Below, piece by piece: positions 32,731 to 41,600 of a stretch of 64,000 nucleotides of DNA. The notes under the pieces were generated by a model. That model ran no database searches. It was given only the letters and a program-made list of their open reading frames with translations, and had not been told where the DNA came from. The first letter of the stretch is position 1. Every line of letters starts with the position of its first letter. Made by a program: the position numbers and the translations under genes. Origin of the DNA: Leifsonia sp. Root4 (GTDB lineage: Bacteria > Actinomycetota > Actinomycetes > Actinomycetales > Microbacteriaceae). The stretch covers positions 448,624 through 512,623 of the forward strand of contig NZ_LMDN01000004.1 in NCBI RefSeq assembly GCF_001425085.1, read 5' to 3'.

Positions 32731-33717
32731 TCACAGCAACACGATTTCTGCGAGGAGGTCGCTCGGCGGGGTCGTTCCCGACCACTGGATGACGACCCAC
32801 TGCATCACGTTGCCATCGGTGCTCGCCAGCGCGGTGGCGTCGCTCGTGCTCGGCACCAGGGTGGTGGCGGTGGCCGAGACGATGCTGTTGCTGTTGGGAT
32901 TGCCGTTGGCGTTCAAACCTGAGGCGGATCCCCAATCGGAACCGCCGCCGGGGGTGTTCAGGGCAAACGTTGCGGCGCTGTAAGTGGCCGAGGGGGTCGT
33001 CGTCCAGTTGTTCGCCACAAAGGCACTGGGGGCGGCAACCGCGGTGAAGTCCGGCGCACAGGCTCGGTTGTGGCAGTCGGCCGGGGCGGCAGCGGGGGAT
33101 GCGCTGGTGCGGGATCCGCTGACCAACCAGCTGAAGCGGCGGGCCTCAAGGTTTGAGACCGTTGTGCCGCCTGAGCTGGTGCTTTGGCCCCAACGGGCGA
33201 GCTTCTGGATCTCGCTTCCGCGGCCGGCCGTCAGGCTGAGGCGGGATGACGGCGCGACGGCTCCGCCGTTGGCGAAGGTGGTCGCCCCGGTGTTGGCCGT
33301 CGAGTTCGACCAGGCCGTGATGCGCAGATTGAACGCGGGGATTGTGGTGGAGCAGGTGCGGAGCTTCACCGCGAGGGTGCGCGCGGTGGTGCCGTCTCCG
33401 CCCCACGCCGCGTTGTTCGCGACCGGGATGATGGCCATGCGGATCGCGGCGCCGTCTGCGCCCGTCGTCTCCGGGATGTCAGAGAGTCGGATGATCCGCG
33501 GGTTCGCGGCCGGGTCGGGGGTCGCGCACCAGTCGCCGACGCCGGGGGTGACGGCGGCGCCGGCCGCGGTGGTCGTCCAGTACGCGCCCGTGACGCCGCT
33601 CGGGATCAGCAGTGCGGCCGCGGCCGTCGCGGCCGCGGCCAGCAGCAGGCGGAGCGTGCGCTTCGGGTGTGCTGCGCGCGGCGCGGCATCCGCCGGGTGA
33701 GAAGAGGAGAGGGTCAT
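32731..33717 (-). CDS. Exported alternate-signal protein, large member of the SipW locus
   Basis: Protein of 328 aa. The N-terminal hydrophobic stretch (LLLAAAATAAAALLIPSGVTGAYWTTTAAG) ends in a GAYWT motif, recalling the Ser/Ala-Tyr/Phe-Trp/Ser-D region after SipW-processed signals. The mature part is Thr/Asn-rich and predicted beta, with paired cysteines in RTCSTTIP and DCHNRACAP. No known domain is recognised. It overlaps the upstream gene by 4 nt (ATGA), so the two are coupled. It is a candidate structural or tip component of the matrix locus. Confidence 0.65.
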   Translation of the reverse strand: MTLSSSHPADAAPRAAHPKRTLRLLLAAAATAAAALLIPSGVTGAYWTTTAAGAAVTPGVGDWCATPDPAANPRIIRLSDIPETTGADGAAIRMAIIPVANNAAWGGDGTTARTLAVKLRTCSTTIPAFNLRITAWSNSTANTGATTFANGGAVAPSSRLSLTAGRGSEIQKLARWGQSTSSGGTTVSNLEARRFSWLVSGSRTSASPAAAPADCHNRACAPDFTAVAAPSAFVANNWTTTPSATYSAATFALNTPGGGSDWGSASGLNANGNPNSNSIVSATATTLVPSTSDATALASTDGNVMQWVVIQWSGTTPPSDLLAEIVLL

Positions 33718-34337
33718 GATGCCACCGGAACCTGGGTCAGCGTGAACGTCGGGGTGAAGGTGAACAGCGCGACGGCATCGGCCGCTGCGCTGCGGCTGTT
33801 GATCAACTCGGCCGCCGAGCCGACGGGGATCGCGAAGCGCACCACGACTGTGTGCGGTGCGTCCGGCGCGAAGACGAGTGCCTGTTCCGGCAGGGCGACG
33901 GTGCCATCGCCGCTCGGCATCGAACCGGCCGGCACCACGATGATCTCGGGCTGGCCGTCGATCGAGACGGACACCTGCAGCCTGGTCCGCAGCGCCGAGT
34001 AGCGCGGCTCGACGGGGGTGGTGAACGCCAGTGAGGCGCTCAGCCGGGCCGTGGCCCGTGCGGTTCCGGTATTTGTGATCGCGTAGCTGTAGCTCTGGCG
34101 CTGGACGCCGGGGATGATGCCCGTGCTGCCGGGGCGGACAACGACGCCAGCCGGGGCGGTGCCGTAGACCTCGTTCGCGGCGGTCGGATTGCCGACGGCC
34201 ATGCTCAGCGAGCCGGACTGGATGACGGTTGCCTGCCCTGCGGCGGAATCCGTGAGCGAGGCGAGCGAGCCCTGTGCTCCGAGCAGTAGCACGGCGGCCA
34301 GACCGGCGGCCAGTGCGAGAGTGAGTGGGGTTTTCAT
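33714..34337 (-). CDS. TasA/camelysin-like exported protein
   Basis: Protein of 207 aa. Its signal ends GAQGSLASLTDSAAGQATVIQSGSLSM, the same plan as SipW substrates (Gly-Ser-Leu-Ala, then a short polar stretch and a sGsL strand). The body is an immunoglobulin-like beta sandwich (YSYAITNTGTARATARLSASL). I chose the ATG at 34337 because AGAGG lies 8 nt upstream; an ATG six codons earlier lacks an RBS. It ends FTLTQVPVAS, closely matching the TLTQVPLTPAP end of its neighbour, so the two are paralogues. Confidence 0.7.
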   Translation of the reverse strand: MKTPLTLALAAGLAAVLLLGAQGSLASLTDSAAGQATVIQSGSLSMAVGNPTAANEVYGTAPAGVVVRPGSTGIIPGVQRQSYSYAITNTGTARATARLSASLAFTTPVEPRYSALRTRLQVSVSIDGQPEIIVVPAGSMPSGDGTVALPEQALVFAPDAPHTVVVRFAIPVGSAAELINSRSAAADAVALFTFTPTFTLTQVPVAS

Positions 34338-34439
34338 CGACGACCTCTGCTTCATCGTGGTGCAGGGAGGGAGATGCGGATGCCGCCGAGTGAGGTCGCA
34401 GGTGGGTAAGGCGCTACGACCCCGCTCGGCTGCGACCGG

Positions 34440-35054
34440 TTACGGTGCTGGGGTCAGCGGAACCTGCGTCAGCGTGTAGTCGGCCTGGAAGGCGACGTCG
34501 CCGAGCTTCGCGTCATTGAACTGGCCGGCGGTGCCCCAGGGGAAGACGACCGCGATCTCGACAGCGACGGTGCCGTCGGTGACGGACGCCGGGGTGAGGT
34601 TCATCGAGGAGACTCCGGTGCCAACGGCGGTGCCGTTGATCTTGGTGACGGTCACGCCGCCGCCCTGCAGCGCAGCCAGCAGAGCGGAGTCGGCGGCGCT
34701 TGGGGTGCCGCCGACCGAGAGGGCGTCGACATCGACGGCCAGAACGGCTTCAAGGTTCTTGCCGACGAGGGTGACCGGGATCTCGACCGTTGTGGTCAGA
34801 ACGTCGCCGGGCACGATCAGGTCGGATGCCGCATCGAAGGCGACGGCGGCCTGGGCGGTGGTGCCGGCTACGACCTGCTGGATCAACCAGTTCTGCTCGG
34901 TCGAGGCGACGGTGCCGAGGTCGAGCTGACCGGACTGGATCTCGACCTGGGGGCCCTCGGAGGAGTCGGTCCAGAATGCGAGTGAACCTGCTCCGCCGAC
35001 GAGCAGCGCTGCTCCGACGGTGCCGGCGATGGCGGCCTTGGTGATTTTCTTCAT
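34440..35054 (-). CDS. Alternate-type signal peptide domain protein (TasA-like)
   Basis: Protein of 204 aa. The N-terminus MKKITKAAIAGTVGAALLVG followed by GAGSLAFWTDSSEG is the alternate signal type (TIGR04088/04089-like) exported through SipW-type peptidases in actinobacteria. The mature region has QSGQLDLGTV followed by a beta sandwich. It is the first substrate gene after sipW and has its own promoter-like sequence. It likely forms an extracellular fibre or matrix component by analogy with Bacillus TasA. Confidence 0.8.
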   Translation of the reverse strand: MKKITKAAIAGTVGAALLVGGAGSLAFWTDSSEGPQVEIQSGQLDLGTVASTEQNWLIQQVVAGTTAQAAVAFDAASDLIVPGDVLTTTVEIPVTLVGKNLEAVLAVDVDALSVGGTPSAADSALLAALQGGGVTVTKINGTAVGTGVSSMNLTPASVTDGTVAVEIAVVFPWGTAGQFNDAKLGDVAFQADYTLTQVPLTPAP

Positions 35055-35107
35055 TTCGGGTGTCCTGCCGTGAGTAGGGTCAGTGGGTCGGACGTGAACC
35101 ACAGGAC

Positions 35108-35136
35108 GCCATAGTCGCAACGGCAGGGATGCTCAA
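35108..35136 (-). promoter_or_regulatory. Candidate promoter of the TasA-like genes
   Basis: On the minus strand TTGAGC (35131-35136) and TATGGC (35108-35113) are separated by exactly 17 bp, about 54 bp before the ATG at 35054. They resemble a housekeeping sigma promoter. Confidence 0.5.
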
Positions 35137-35169
35137 TGTGGGAACTGAGCAAAAATTAGGAAGAAGCTG

Positions 35170-35185
35170 AGCGGGCTGCCCCGCT
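35170..35185 (-). terminator. Hairpin overlapping the sipW stop codon
   Basis: AGCGGG and CCCGCT form a 6-bp stem with a 4-nt loop at 35170-35185, touching the sipW stop. Together with the downstream promoter-like sequence it suggests sipW and its substrates are partly separate units. Confidence 0.35.
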
Positions 35186-35780
35186 AATGGGTTACTTTCT
35201 TGCGTCTGAACAGCAAAGAAGCGCCCAAATACACGGCGTAGGCGAGCAGCAGTCCACCGAGGATTCGCACCGCGATTCCCTTGCTCACATCGTCGATCAG
35301 GCTGGTCGCGAAACCGACCATCGGCACGTGGTACCAGACGACGCCCTTGACCTGCTCCTCGCGCACAGACACGACATCCGGTGCCTCGTTGGCGTCGCCC
35401 CGGGTCACCAGACGGGTCTCCCCGTCGACGAGCTCGGTGCCGACGACCCGGTGCGTGACCACCATGGGCTTGCCCGATTCGATCTGGTACGTGATCACAT
35501 CACCCTGGCGGATCTGATCGAAGGGGAGCGGCTTGACGACGACGATCGTGCCGGGCGGCATGTCAGGTTTCATCGATCCGGTGAGGATCGTGTACGGAGA
35601 GGCGCCCGCGATGCGCGGCACGACGACGAGCGCGGTGATCGCGACGGCGCTCACCACCAGCACGACCCAGGTGAGCACCGTGGCGACGACCCGGAGCCAG
35701 CGCGGCACACGATTGAATCGTTTCACAACGCCGCCGCCGTCGGTATTGTCGGCGGCGGGGGACTCCAGCGTCTCGCTCAT
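35184..35780 (-). CDS. sipW: SipW-type signal peptidase I
   Basis: Membrane peptidase of 198 aa. The N-terminal helix is at about 33-56. The catalytic serine is Ser69 in ILTGSMKPDMPPG, and the general-base position is His110 (VVTHRVVG) instead of the lysine of bacterial type I peptidases, which marks the ER-like SipW group. RGDANEAPD provides the acidic box. The C-terminal helix at about 176-193 is followed by a basic tail. It cleaves the alternate signals of the exported proteins encoded downstream. It lies 94 nt after a sensor kinase gene on the same strand. Confidence 0.88.
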   Translation of the reverse strand: MSETLESPAADNTDGGGVVKRFNRVPRWLRVVATVLTWVVLVVSAVAITALVVVPRIAGASPYTILTGSMKPDMPPGTIVVVKPLPFDQIRQGDVITYQIESGKPMVVTHRVVGTELVDGETRLVTRGDANEAPDVVSVREEQVKGVVWYHVPMVGFATSLIDDVSKGIAVRILGGLLLAYAVYLGASLLFRRKKVTH

Positions 35781-35874
35781 GCCGTCAGACTAGTGCCGGA
35801 AGTGCAGCTTGGGCTCAGCCGCGCGCGTCTGCCGGCGGAGTCGCTTCGCTCGTCGGCCTCCCTGACGCACGCGC

Positions 35875-36987
35875 TCAGCGCTGCGCGGCGAAATCCACAC
35901 GCACGAGCAAGCCCCCGAGCGGGCTCTGCTCGATGTGCACAGCGGCGCCGTGCGCCGTCGCGATTGTGGCGACCAACGCGAGGCCCAGGCCTGTGCCCGA
36001 TGTTCCGCTCGCGACACGGGATGACCCGCGCACGAACGGCTCGGTGAGTGTCGGAATGATGCGAGGGTCGACTCCAGTGCCCGTGTTCTCGACGATCACC
36101 GCCACCCCGCATGCGGTGCTCTCGACGGCGAGGTTCACTCGGGCATCAGAGGGGCGATTGTGACGGATCCCGTTCTGCAACAGGTTGACGATGAGCTGGG
36201 TGAGCAGCACGGCATCTCCGTCGACGAAGCAGGGGTCAACGGCGGTGCTGATGATGACGCCGGATGCGTCCGCTTCCGTGCGCACGGCATCCGCGGCCTT
36301 GGCGACGATCGCCGACAGATCGACCCGGCCAACGAGCTGTGCGCTGGCCTCGACGCGCGCCAGCTGAAGCAGCGCGTCGACAAGGTTCTGGCTGCGCCGG
36401 TTTGTGATCTCAAGCCGCTGCACGAGTTCGTCGTAGTCTGTGCCCTCGGGGTCTTGCTCTGCGACCTCGAGCAGCGTGCGGATCACCGCGATCGGGGTGC
36501 GCAGCTCGTGCGAGGCGTTCGACGCGAATCGTCGTTGCGAGTCGACGGTGTGCTCAACGCGATCGAGCATGCCATCGAAGGCCTCGGCCAATTCGAAGTA
36601 CTCGGTCGGAGCCCCGCGCAGGGCGATTCGATGGGTCAAGTCCCCGGCGGCGACGGCTCGCACACCGGCCTGAATCTGCTTGAGCGGGCGCAACAGCCAA
36701 CCGGACAGAAGCCAGCCGCCGACGACTCCGACCACGACGAAGAAGAGCATTGCGTAGCCGACGGTCGGGGCGAGCACGCCGATGAGGTCCGAGCGGTCGG
36801 GCACGAAGTCGCCGCTCCCGGTCAGCTGGATGGCTTCGTCGGGAACGAAACGGAGCACGGCGAACGCCGCGAGCAGCAGCGTGGCGCCGGCCAGCACGAG
36901 GAATCCCGCGAATGCGGCTGTCATGCGGAATCGTGCGCTGTGCACGAAGCGTTGCAGGCGCCGCCACCGCTCGGTGTCCTCGATCAC
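35875..36987 (-). CDS. Sensor histidine kinase
   Basis: Kinase of 370 aa. Transmembrane helices lie at about 25-48 and 75-97, with a very short extracytoplasmic loop (about 25 residues). Next are a HAMP domain (LLRPLKQIQAGVRAVAAGDLTHRI) and HisKA with His160 (SNASHELRTPIAVI). The ATPase has N box LIVNLLQNGIRHN, G1 VIVENTGTGVD and G2 GTSGTGLGLALVA. The GTG start at 36987 overlaps the response regulator stop (GTGA). The small sensor loop suggests intramembrane sensing of envelope stress, as in BceS-like kinases, though that is inference. Confidence 0.9.
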   Translation of the reverse strand: MIEDTERWRRLQRFVHSARFRMTAAFAGFLVLAGATLLLAAFAVLRFVPDEAIQLTGSGDFVPDRSDLIGVLAPTVGYAMLFFVVVGVVGGWLLSGWLLRPLKQIQAGVRAVAAGDLTHRIALRGAPTEYFELAEAFDGMLDRVEHTVDSQRRFASNASHELRTPIAVIRTLLEVAEQDPEGTDYDELVQRLEITNRRSQNLVDALLQLARVEASAQLVGRVDLSAIVAKAADAVRTEADASGVIISTAVDPCFVDGDAVLLTQLIVNLLQNGIRHNRPSDARVNLAVESTACGVAVIVENTGTGVDPRIIPTLTEPFVRGSSRVASGTSGTGLGLALVATIATAHGAAVHIEQSPLGGLLVRVDFAAQR

Positions 36988-37670
36988 GAGCCCTGCGCTA
37001 CTGGTGCCGCCGGCGCTGCGAGGCGGTAGCCGACCCCTGGGACGGTGTCGATGACCCATGGCTCGCCGAGCCGTTTGCGCAGACCCGAGATGGTGATGCG
37101 CACGGCGTTCGTGAACGGATCCGCGTTCTCATCCCAGGCGCGCTCAAGCAGTGCTTCTGCGCTGATCACGCCCCCGTTCGCCTCGGCCAACACCTGCAGC
37201 ACCGCGAATTGCTTGCGGCTGAGTGAGACGTAGCGGCCGTCGCGGTAGACCTCGCGGCGGAACGGGTCGATCGTGAGTCCGTATACCTCGATCACGGGCG
37301 GCCGGGGAGTCTCCGACCGCCGCGAGAGCGCTCGCAGCCGCACGACGAGCTCGCGCATGGCAAAGGGCTTGGTGAGGTAGTCGTCCGCGCCCAGCTCGAA
37401 GCCCTGCACCTTCTCGTCGAGCTGGTCGGCTGCGGTGAGCATGAGAATGCGGGTTCGCATGCCGGTGGCCGTGAGATGCCGGGCGATGTCGTCGCCCGAC
37501 GGGCCCGGGATGTCGCGGTCGAGCACGACGGCGTCGTAGTCGTTGAGCTCGAGCATCTCGAGTGCGGTGTCGCCGTCTCCGGCGATGTCGGCGGCGAACG
37601 CCTCGAGCCGTAGCCCGGCGCGCACGGCGTCAGCGAGGAACGGTTCGTCTTCAACTATCAGCACACGCAT
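36984..37670 (-). CDS. OmpR-family response regulator
   Basis: Regulator of 228 aa with a receiver at 1-120 (acidic residues VEDEP 6-10, phospho-acceptor Asp51 in AVVLDRDIPG, Lys in YLTKPF) and a winged helix at 130-222 (LSRKQFAVLQVL, TISGLRKRLG, VPGVGYRLA). It is coupled to the kinase downstream. It lies between a MacB-like exporter (79 nt upstream) and the SipW locus, all on the same strand, so either is a possible target. Confidence 0.92.
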   Translation of the reverse strand: MRVLIVEDEPFLADAVRAGLRLEAFAADIAGDGDTALEMLELNDYDAVVLDRDIPGPSGDDIARHLTATGMRTRILMLTAADQLDEKVQGFELGADDYLTKPFAMRELVVRLRALSRRSETPRPPVIEVYGLTIDPFRREVYRDGRYVSLSRKQFAVLQVLAEANGGVISAEALLERAWDENADPFTNAVRITISGLRKRLGEPWVIDTVPGVGYRLAAPAAPVAQGS

Positions 37671-37748
37671 TATTGCTCCAGTGTAGGTAGCGGCACATAT
37701 CGTGCGCGTATGGATTTCCGTCCGCGCCGAGCAGCGCTGAGCTCGGCA

Positions 37749-38975
37749 CTAGCTGCTCAGTGCCGCGGTCGGCGGCGTGCGTGCAGCCCGGATCGCCGGG
37801 TAGAGCCCCGCCAAACCTCCGATGGCCAGCGTCGCCCCGACCCCGGCCGCGAGCACAGTCAGGGGAATGACCGGCACCCAGCCGTTCGCCAGCGCGATCG
37901 CGGCGCTCGCCCCGGAGCCGAGCAGCACGCCGGCGATACCGCCGAGTGCGGAGAGCAGCAGTGCCTCGGCCAGGAATTGCAGGCGGATATGGCGTCTGGT
38001 CGCGCCGAGGGCGCGGCGCAGGCCGATCTCACGGCGGCGCTCCAAGACAGAGATCACCATGGTGTTCGCGACCCCGATGCCGCCGACGAGCAATGCAATC
38101 GAGCCGAGGGCGAGCAGCAACCCGGTGAAGGCCTCGTCGGCGGCGTTCCGTGCCGTGAGCGCGTCTGACGGTCGTGAGACGGCGACCGATCCGGGGCTCG
38201 ACGGCTGAATCGACGGGGCGATGAGCTTCTGCACCGAACGCACCGCAGCGTCATCCGAGCGCTCATAGAGGCGGGTCGGTGAATCGTCATACGCCAATGA
38301 CTTCTGCGCGTATGGGATGCCGACGAGCGCCGCCGAGTCGAGCTCCGCGGCGAGGCCCACCGGTTCAAGAATGCCGACAACCGTGGTGGTGTGGCCCCCG
38401 AGCCAGATCAGGGAACCCGGCTCGGAGATACCCAGCCGCTGCGCCGCCGTCGCACCGAGCACCGCGGCCGGCAGCGTCGCCGTTGCCGCGTTGAGCCAGG
38501 TGCCCGTGCGCAGCGTCGCGCCGACCACGTCGTACAGGGCGAGTTCGGTGGCGTTCACCGAGAGACCGGCGGTCAGGGACTCATCGATGGCCGAGTTGCG
38601 AAACACGTGCACGCCGCGCAGCTCCGCCAACGACGCCGCCGATTCGACGCCGTCGATGCGTTCGACCCTGGCGGAGACATCCGTCGGAAACGGGAGACGC
38701 TCTCGTCCCGAGGTCTCCGCGACCGTTGCGGTGAGCATGTTCGTGCCCAGCGCAGCCAGTTGCGAGTTCAGACGCTCCTGGCCGGATGTGGAGATTCCCA
38801 CGACGGCGATCATCGCGGCGATGCCGATGGCGATCCCCAGAGCGGAGAGTGCGGCGCGGCTCGGTCGTGCTCGGAGGCCGGCGGACCCGAGATGGGCGAC
38901 ATCGGCGGCACGGAGCCGCGAACGCAATGGGGACGCCGCCGGTCGGCCGGTCGGGCGCGCGGGGATGCGGCTCAT
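37749..38975 (-). CDS. MacB-type ABC transporter permease
   Basis: Permease of 408 aa with an N-terminal helix ([22 protein letters not shown]), a large extracytoplasmic MacB_PCD domain (about 65-270) and three C-terminal helices with the FtsX pattern ([56 protein letters not shown]). It acts with the ATPase (4-nt overlap) and the adaptor encoded upstream in an efflux or mechanotransmission complex. Confidence 0.9.
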   Translation of the reverse strand: MSRIPARPTGRPAASPLRSRLRAADVAHLGSAGLRARPSRAALSALGIAIGIAAMIAVVGISTSGQERLNSQLAALGTNMLTATVAETSGRERLPFPTDVSARVERIDGVESAASLAELRGVHVFRNSAIDESLTAGLSVNATELALYDVVGATLRTGTWLNAATATLPAAVLGATAAQRLGISEPGSLIWLGGHTTTVVGILEPVGLAAELDSAALVGIPYAQKSLAYDDSPTRLYERSDDAAVRSVQKLIAPSIQPSSPGSVAVSRPSDALTARNAADEAFTGLLLALGSIALLVGGIGVANTMVISVLERRREIGLRRALGATRRHIRLQFLAEALLLSALGGIAGVLLGSGASAAIALANGWVPVIPLTVLAAGVGATLAIGGLAGLYPAIRAARTPPTAALSS

Positions 38976-39667
38976 GCGCTGTCCCCGACGAGCGTGCGGC
39001 TGTCGGACGTGATGACGCCGTCGCGGATGGCGATCTGCCGGGGCAGCCGTGCGGCCAGCTCGGAGTCGTGGGTGATGACGACAACGGTCGTCCCTCCCGC
39101 GTTCAGGCTGTGCAGCAACTCGATGATGCTCTCACCGGAACCGGAGTCCAGGTTGCCGGTCGGCTCATCGGCGAGCAGCAGCGGCGGATTGCCGACAACC
39201 GCGCGGGCGATCGCCACGCGCTGGCGTTCACCGCCAGACATCTGATTGGGCTTGTGGTCGAGCCGGTGCCCAAGACCCACGCGCACAAGGGCCGCGCGAG
39301 CACGCTCGCGGCGTTCGCGACGCGGCGTTCCGGTGTAGAGGAGGCCGTCCGCGACGTTGTCGACGGCTCCGATACCCTCACTCAGATGGAACTGCTGAAA
39401 CACGAAGCCGATGCGGTGAGCACGCACTGCGGAGAGTTCCGCGTCGCTGAGGCGATGCACATCGGCGCCGTCGAAGAACGCCTGACCGGTACTCGGCCGG
39501 TCGAGGGTTCCGATGATGTTGAGCATGGTCGATTTGCCCGATCCGCTGGGTCCGACGATGGCGATGAACTCGCCGCTGTCGATCGTGAGGGTGACGTTGG
39601 AGAGGGCGTGAACAGGCGGAGAGCCGTAGCTTCTGCCGATGCCGTCGAGCTGCACGAGATTGCTCAT
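38972..39667 (-). CDS. ABC transporter ATP-binding protein (LolD/MacB type)
   Basis: ATPase of 231 aa. Walker A is GPSGSGKST, the Q-loop is VFQQFHL, the signature is [15 protein letters not shown], Walker B is [13 protein letters not shown] and the switch is VITHDSEL. It partners the MacB-like permease and overlaps both neighbours by 4 nt. Confidence 0.93.
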   Translation of the reverse strand: MSNLVQLDGIGRSYGSPPVHALSNVTLTIDSGEFIAIVGPSGSGKSTMLNIIGTLDRPSTGQAFFDGADVHRLSDAELSAVRAHRIGFVFQQFHLSEGIGAVDNVADGLLYTGTPRRERRERARAALVRVGLGHRLDHKPNQMSGGERQRVAIARAVVGNPPLLLADEPTGNLDSGSGESIIELLHSLNAGGTTVVVITHDSELAARLPRQIAIRDGVITSDSRTLVGDSA

Positions 39668-40848
39668 CGTGTTGGCACCACGACCTGCAGGCCCTCGCTG
39701 ATTCCGGCACCGGAGATCTCGACCCTGCCGGAGCCGAACGCCCCTGTGGTCACGGGAATCCTCTCCATGGGCTTCTCCGGGTCGTCAGTCGCGACCTCGA
39801 CCGCGAAGGAGGTGTCGTCGATCGCGAGGAGCGCCTCGACGGGGACGGTGAGGGCATCGGCGCTCAAGGTGCTCGAGAAACGCACCGTCACGCTGGCACG
39901 GTCGAACTCGGCGGCCGCGGCCGGATCGGCCAGACGGATCATCACGGGGAGCACAACGCTCTTCGGGGCGCTCGGGTCTGGGCCGGCCTGCTCGGTGGGC
40001 GCGCCGACGGTGGCCACCACCCCCGGGGTCTCTGCGCCGGTTGGCAGCATGATGGTGACCGGGGCTTCGGGCGTGGCGAGCTGCTGGTCGCTCAGCTTGA
40101 GGTGCAGGCTCACGCTCTTCTCATTCGAGGAGATCACGTACAACTCGGCGCCCTCGCCAACCGTCGCCCCGACGACGCTCTTGTGCTCCGCGATCCGGAT
40201 GTCAGCCGTGGAGAACACGATCATCGAGCGCTCAATCGTGCCGGTCTGCTCGACCCCGAGCGATTTCTGCCAGGACCTGATTGCCCGAGCGGTCAGCGCG
40301 GTGAACTCGGTGTCGACGTCGCCACTGAAGAGGCCGAAAGCCGCGAGATTCGCTTCGAGCTGTCGAACGTCGTCGCCCGGCGACATGCCCGATTCGAATG
40401 TGCGCCAGGCAGGGATCGGGCCGGAGAGCAGCACCACGGGACTGGTGTTCACCGTGTAGAGCGCGCTTCCGGCGCTCACCGATGTGCCGACGGGCAGCAG
40501 GCTGGTGACGACACCGGATGGACCGGACGCCAGCGCACGCTGCGCGGAGTACTGCAGCGTGCCTGCGGCATTCGTTTCGACGACGACGCTCCCCTTCGTG
40601 ACCGCCGTCTCGGAGACGGCCGTGCCCTCTCGTGTGGGGGTGGCCGATGCACCGTTCTGCTGCCAGAGCAGGGCGGCAAGCCCGCCGGCCAATAGAAGCA
40701 GTGCCGTCGCGCTCACGGCACCGAGCACCGTGCGCCGCCGAGGGCGCCGCCGTTCGTGACTCGCCGCCCTCTGCGTCTCGTCTTCACGGCCGGGGTCTGG
40801 CTCGGCGTCGAGAGCATCGCTCTCGTAGCTGCTGGGGATGTCGTTCAC
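39664..40848 (-). CDS. Efflux adaptor protein with peptidoglycan-binding domain
   Basis: Adaptor of 394 aa. A basic cytoplasmic head and one transmembrane helix (about 42-63) precede a membrane-fusion-like fold ([22 protein letters not shown]). A type 1 peptidoglycan-binding motif is inserted ([41 protein letters not shown]), and beta-barrel domains with [17 protein letters not shown] follow. This is the actinobacterial version of MacA linking the exporter to the wall. I chose the GTG at 40848; the longer frame starts with TTG inside a tandem duplication. No strong RBS marks either. Confidence 0.83.
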   Translation of the reverse strand: MNDIPSSYESDALDAEPDPGREDETQRAASHERRRPRRRTVLGAVSATALLLLAGGLAALLWQQNGASATPTREGTAVSETAVTKGSVVVETNAAGTLQYSAQRALASGPSGVVTSLLPVGTSVSAGSALYTVNTSPVVLLSGPIPAWRTFESGMSPGDDVRQLEANLAAFGLFSGDVDTEFTALTARAIRSWQKSLGVEQTGTIERSMIVFSTADIRIAEHKSVVGATVGEGAELYVISSNEKSVSLHLKLSDQQLATPEAPVTIMLPTGAETPGVVATVGAPTEQAGPDPSAPKSVVLPVMIRLADPAAAAEFDRASVTVRFSSTLSADALTVPVEALLAIDDTSFAVEVATDDPEKPMERIPVTTGAFGSGRVEISGAGISEGLQVVVPTR

Positions 40849-40864
40849 TAGGGGGCTGCTTTCG

Positions 40865-40892
40865 TCCGCGTGGCAATGTCCGCGTGGCAATG
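40865..40892. repeat. 14-bp tandem duplication upstream of the adaptor gene
   Basis: TCCGCGTGGCAATG occurs twice head to tail (40865-40878 and 40879-40892), between the adaptor start and the upstream terminator. It lies in the presumed leader or promoter. Confidence 0.7.
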
Positions 40893-40927
40893 TCTGGGTC
40901 AGGAATGAGAAGGCGCGGTCGCCGAAT

Positions 40928-40965
40928 CCGCTTGCCCATGACGGCTCAGGGCCACGGGCAAGCGG
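40928..40965 (-). terminator. Hairpin after the lipoprotein gene
   Basis: CCGCTTGCCC (40928-40937) and GGGCAAGCGG (40956-40965) form a perfect 10-bp stem with an 18-nt loop, 9 nt after the lipoprotein stop. A matching GTCGCC/GGCGAC pair lies outside it. It separates the lipoprotein from the efflux operon. Confidence 0.65.
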
Positions 40966-40974
40966 TGGGGGCGA

Positions 40975-41451
40975 CTAGGCGTAGCAGACGGTCAGGTCTG
41001 ATTCCGGCACGGTTTCCGTGCCGCGAATACCCGTGTCGATGCTCGGGTCGGGAACGTCGTAGCCCTTCTCTCGCAGGCACTCGACGGTCTTCATCATGCT
41101 GTCCATCTGTTCCGCGTCCGTCAGCTTCTCGCCGGCGGTGGGCGGGTCACCGAGCTCCTCGTAACACTCAGCTCCTGCTTCATTGATGCCGGGAAGGTCC
41201 TCGACGATTCCCTCGCCGGGCTGGGGATCCTTCACGTCGAATCCCTTGTCGCGGAGGCACTCTGCAACCTTCATGTCGTAGGCGTCTCTGGCGGCCTCGA
41301 ACTCGGTGTCGCTGAGTGGCGCTCCCTCCGACGCACCGGGAGCTTCTGACGTTGCGCCCTCTGGCGCACACGCGGCGAGCATCAGAACGAGGGCAGGCAC
41401 TGCGAGCAGTGCCGCGATCGTGGAGCGATGGATTCTTCGTGGTGCGCGCAT
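40975..41451 (-). CDS. Lipoprotein with two internal Cys-containing repeats
   Basis: Exported lipoprotein of 158 aa with lipobox LAAC (Cys28). The mature part has two similar units, VAECLRDKGFDVKDPQPG and TVECLREKGYDVPDPSID, each followed by a region ending in a further cysteine (GAECYEEL, LTVCYA), so two disulphides are likely. I recognise the type as common in actinobacteria beside MacB-like exporters, but no function is known. A terminator separates it from the efflux genes. Confidence 0.75.
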   Translation of the reverse strand: MRAPRRIHRSTIAALLAVPALVLMLAACAPEGATSEAPGASEGAPLSDTEFEAARDAYDMKVAECLRDKGFDVKDPQPGEGIVEDLPGINEAGAECYEELGDPPTAGEKLTDAEQMDSMMKTVECLREKGYDVPDPSIDTGIRGTETVPESDLTVCYA

Positions 41452-41600
41452 TGCTGGTCCTCTTCAGGTGGGGTGCTGACGGTGCTGGGCAAAGGCCCAA
41501 CGGTGTCCATGCAACTCACCTCGCCGTTGCGGCAGCGTTCACGAAAACGAATACGCGCACGATAGGCGGCCCCCGCGGCATCACCCGCCCAGGACTGGGG

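Noticed and set aside
35877..37029. 289-codon frame antisense to the second sensor kinase (about 36160-37029)
   Set aside because: Shadow frame; the sense strand has all the kinase boxes.
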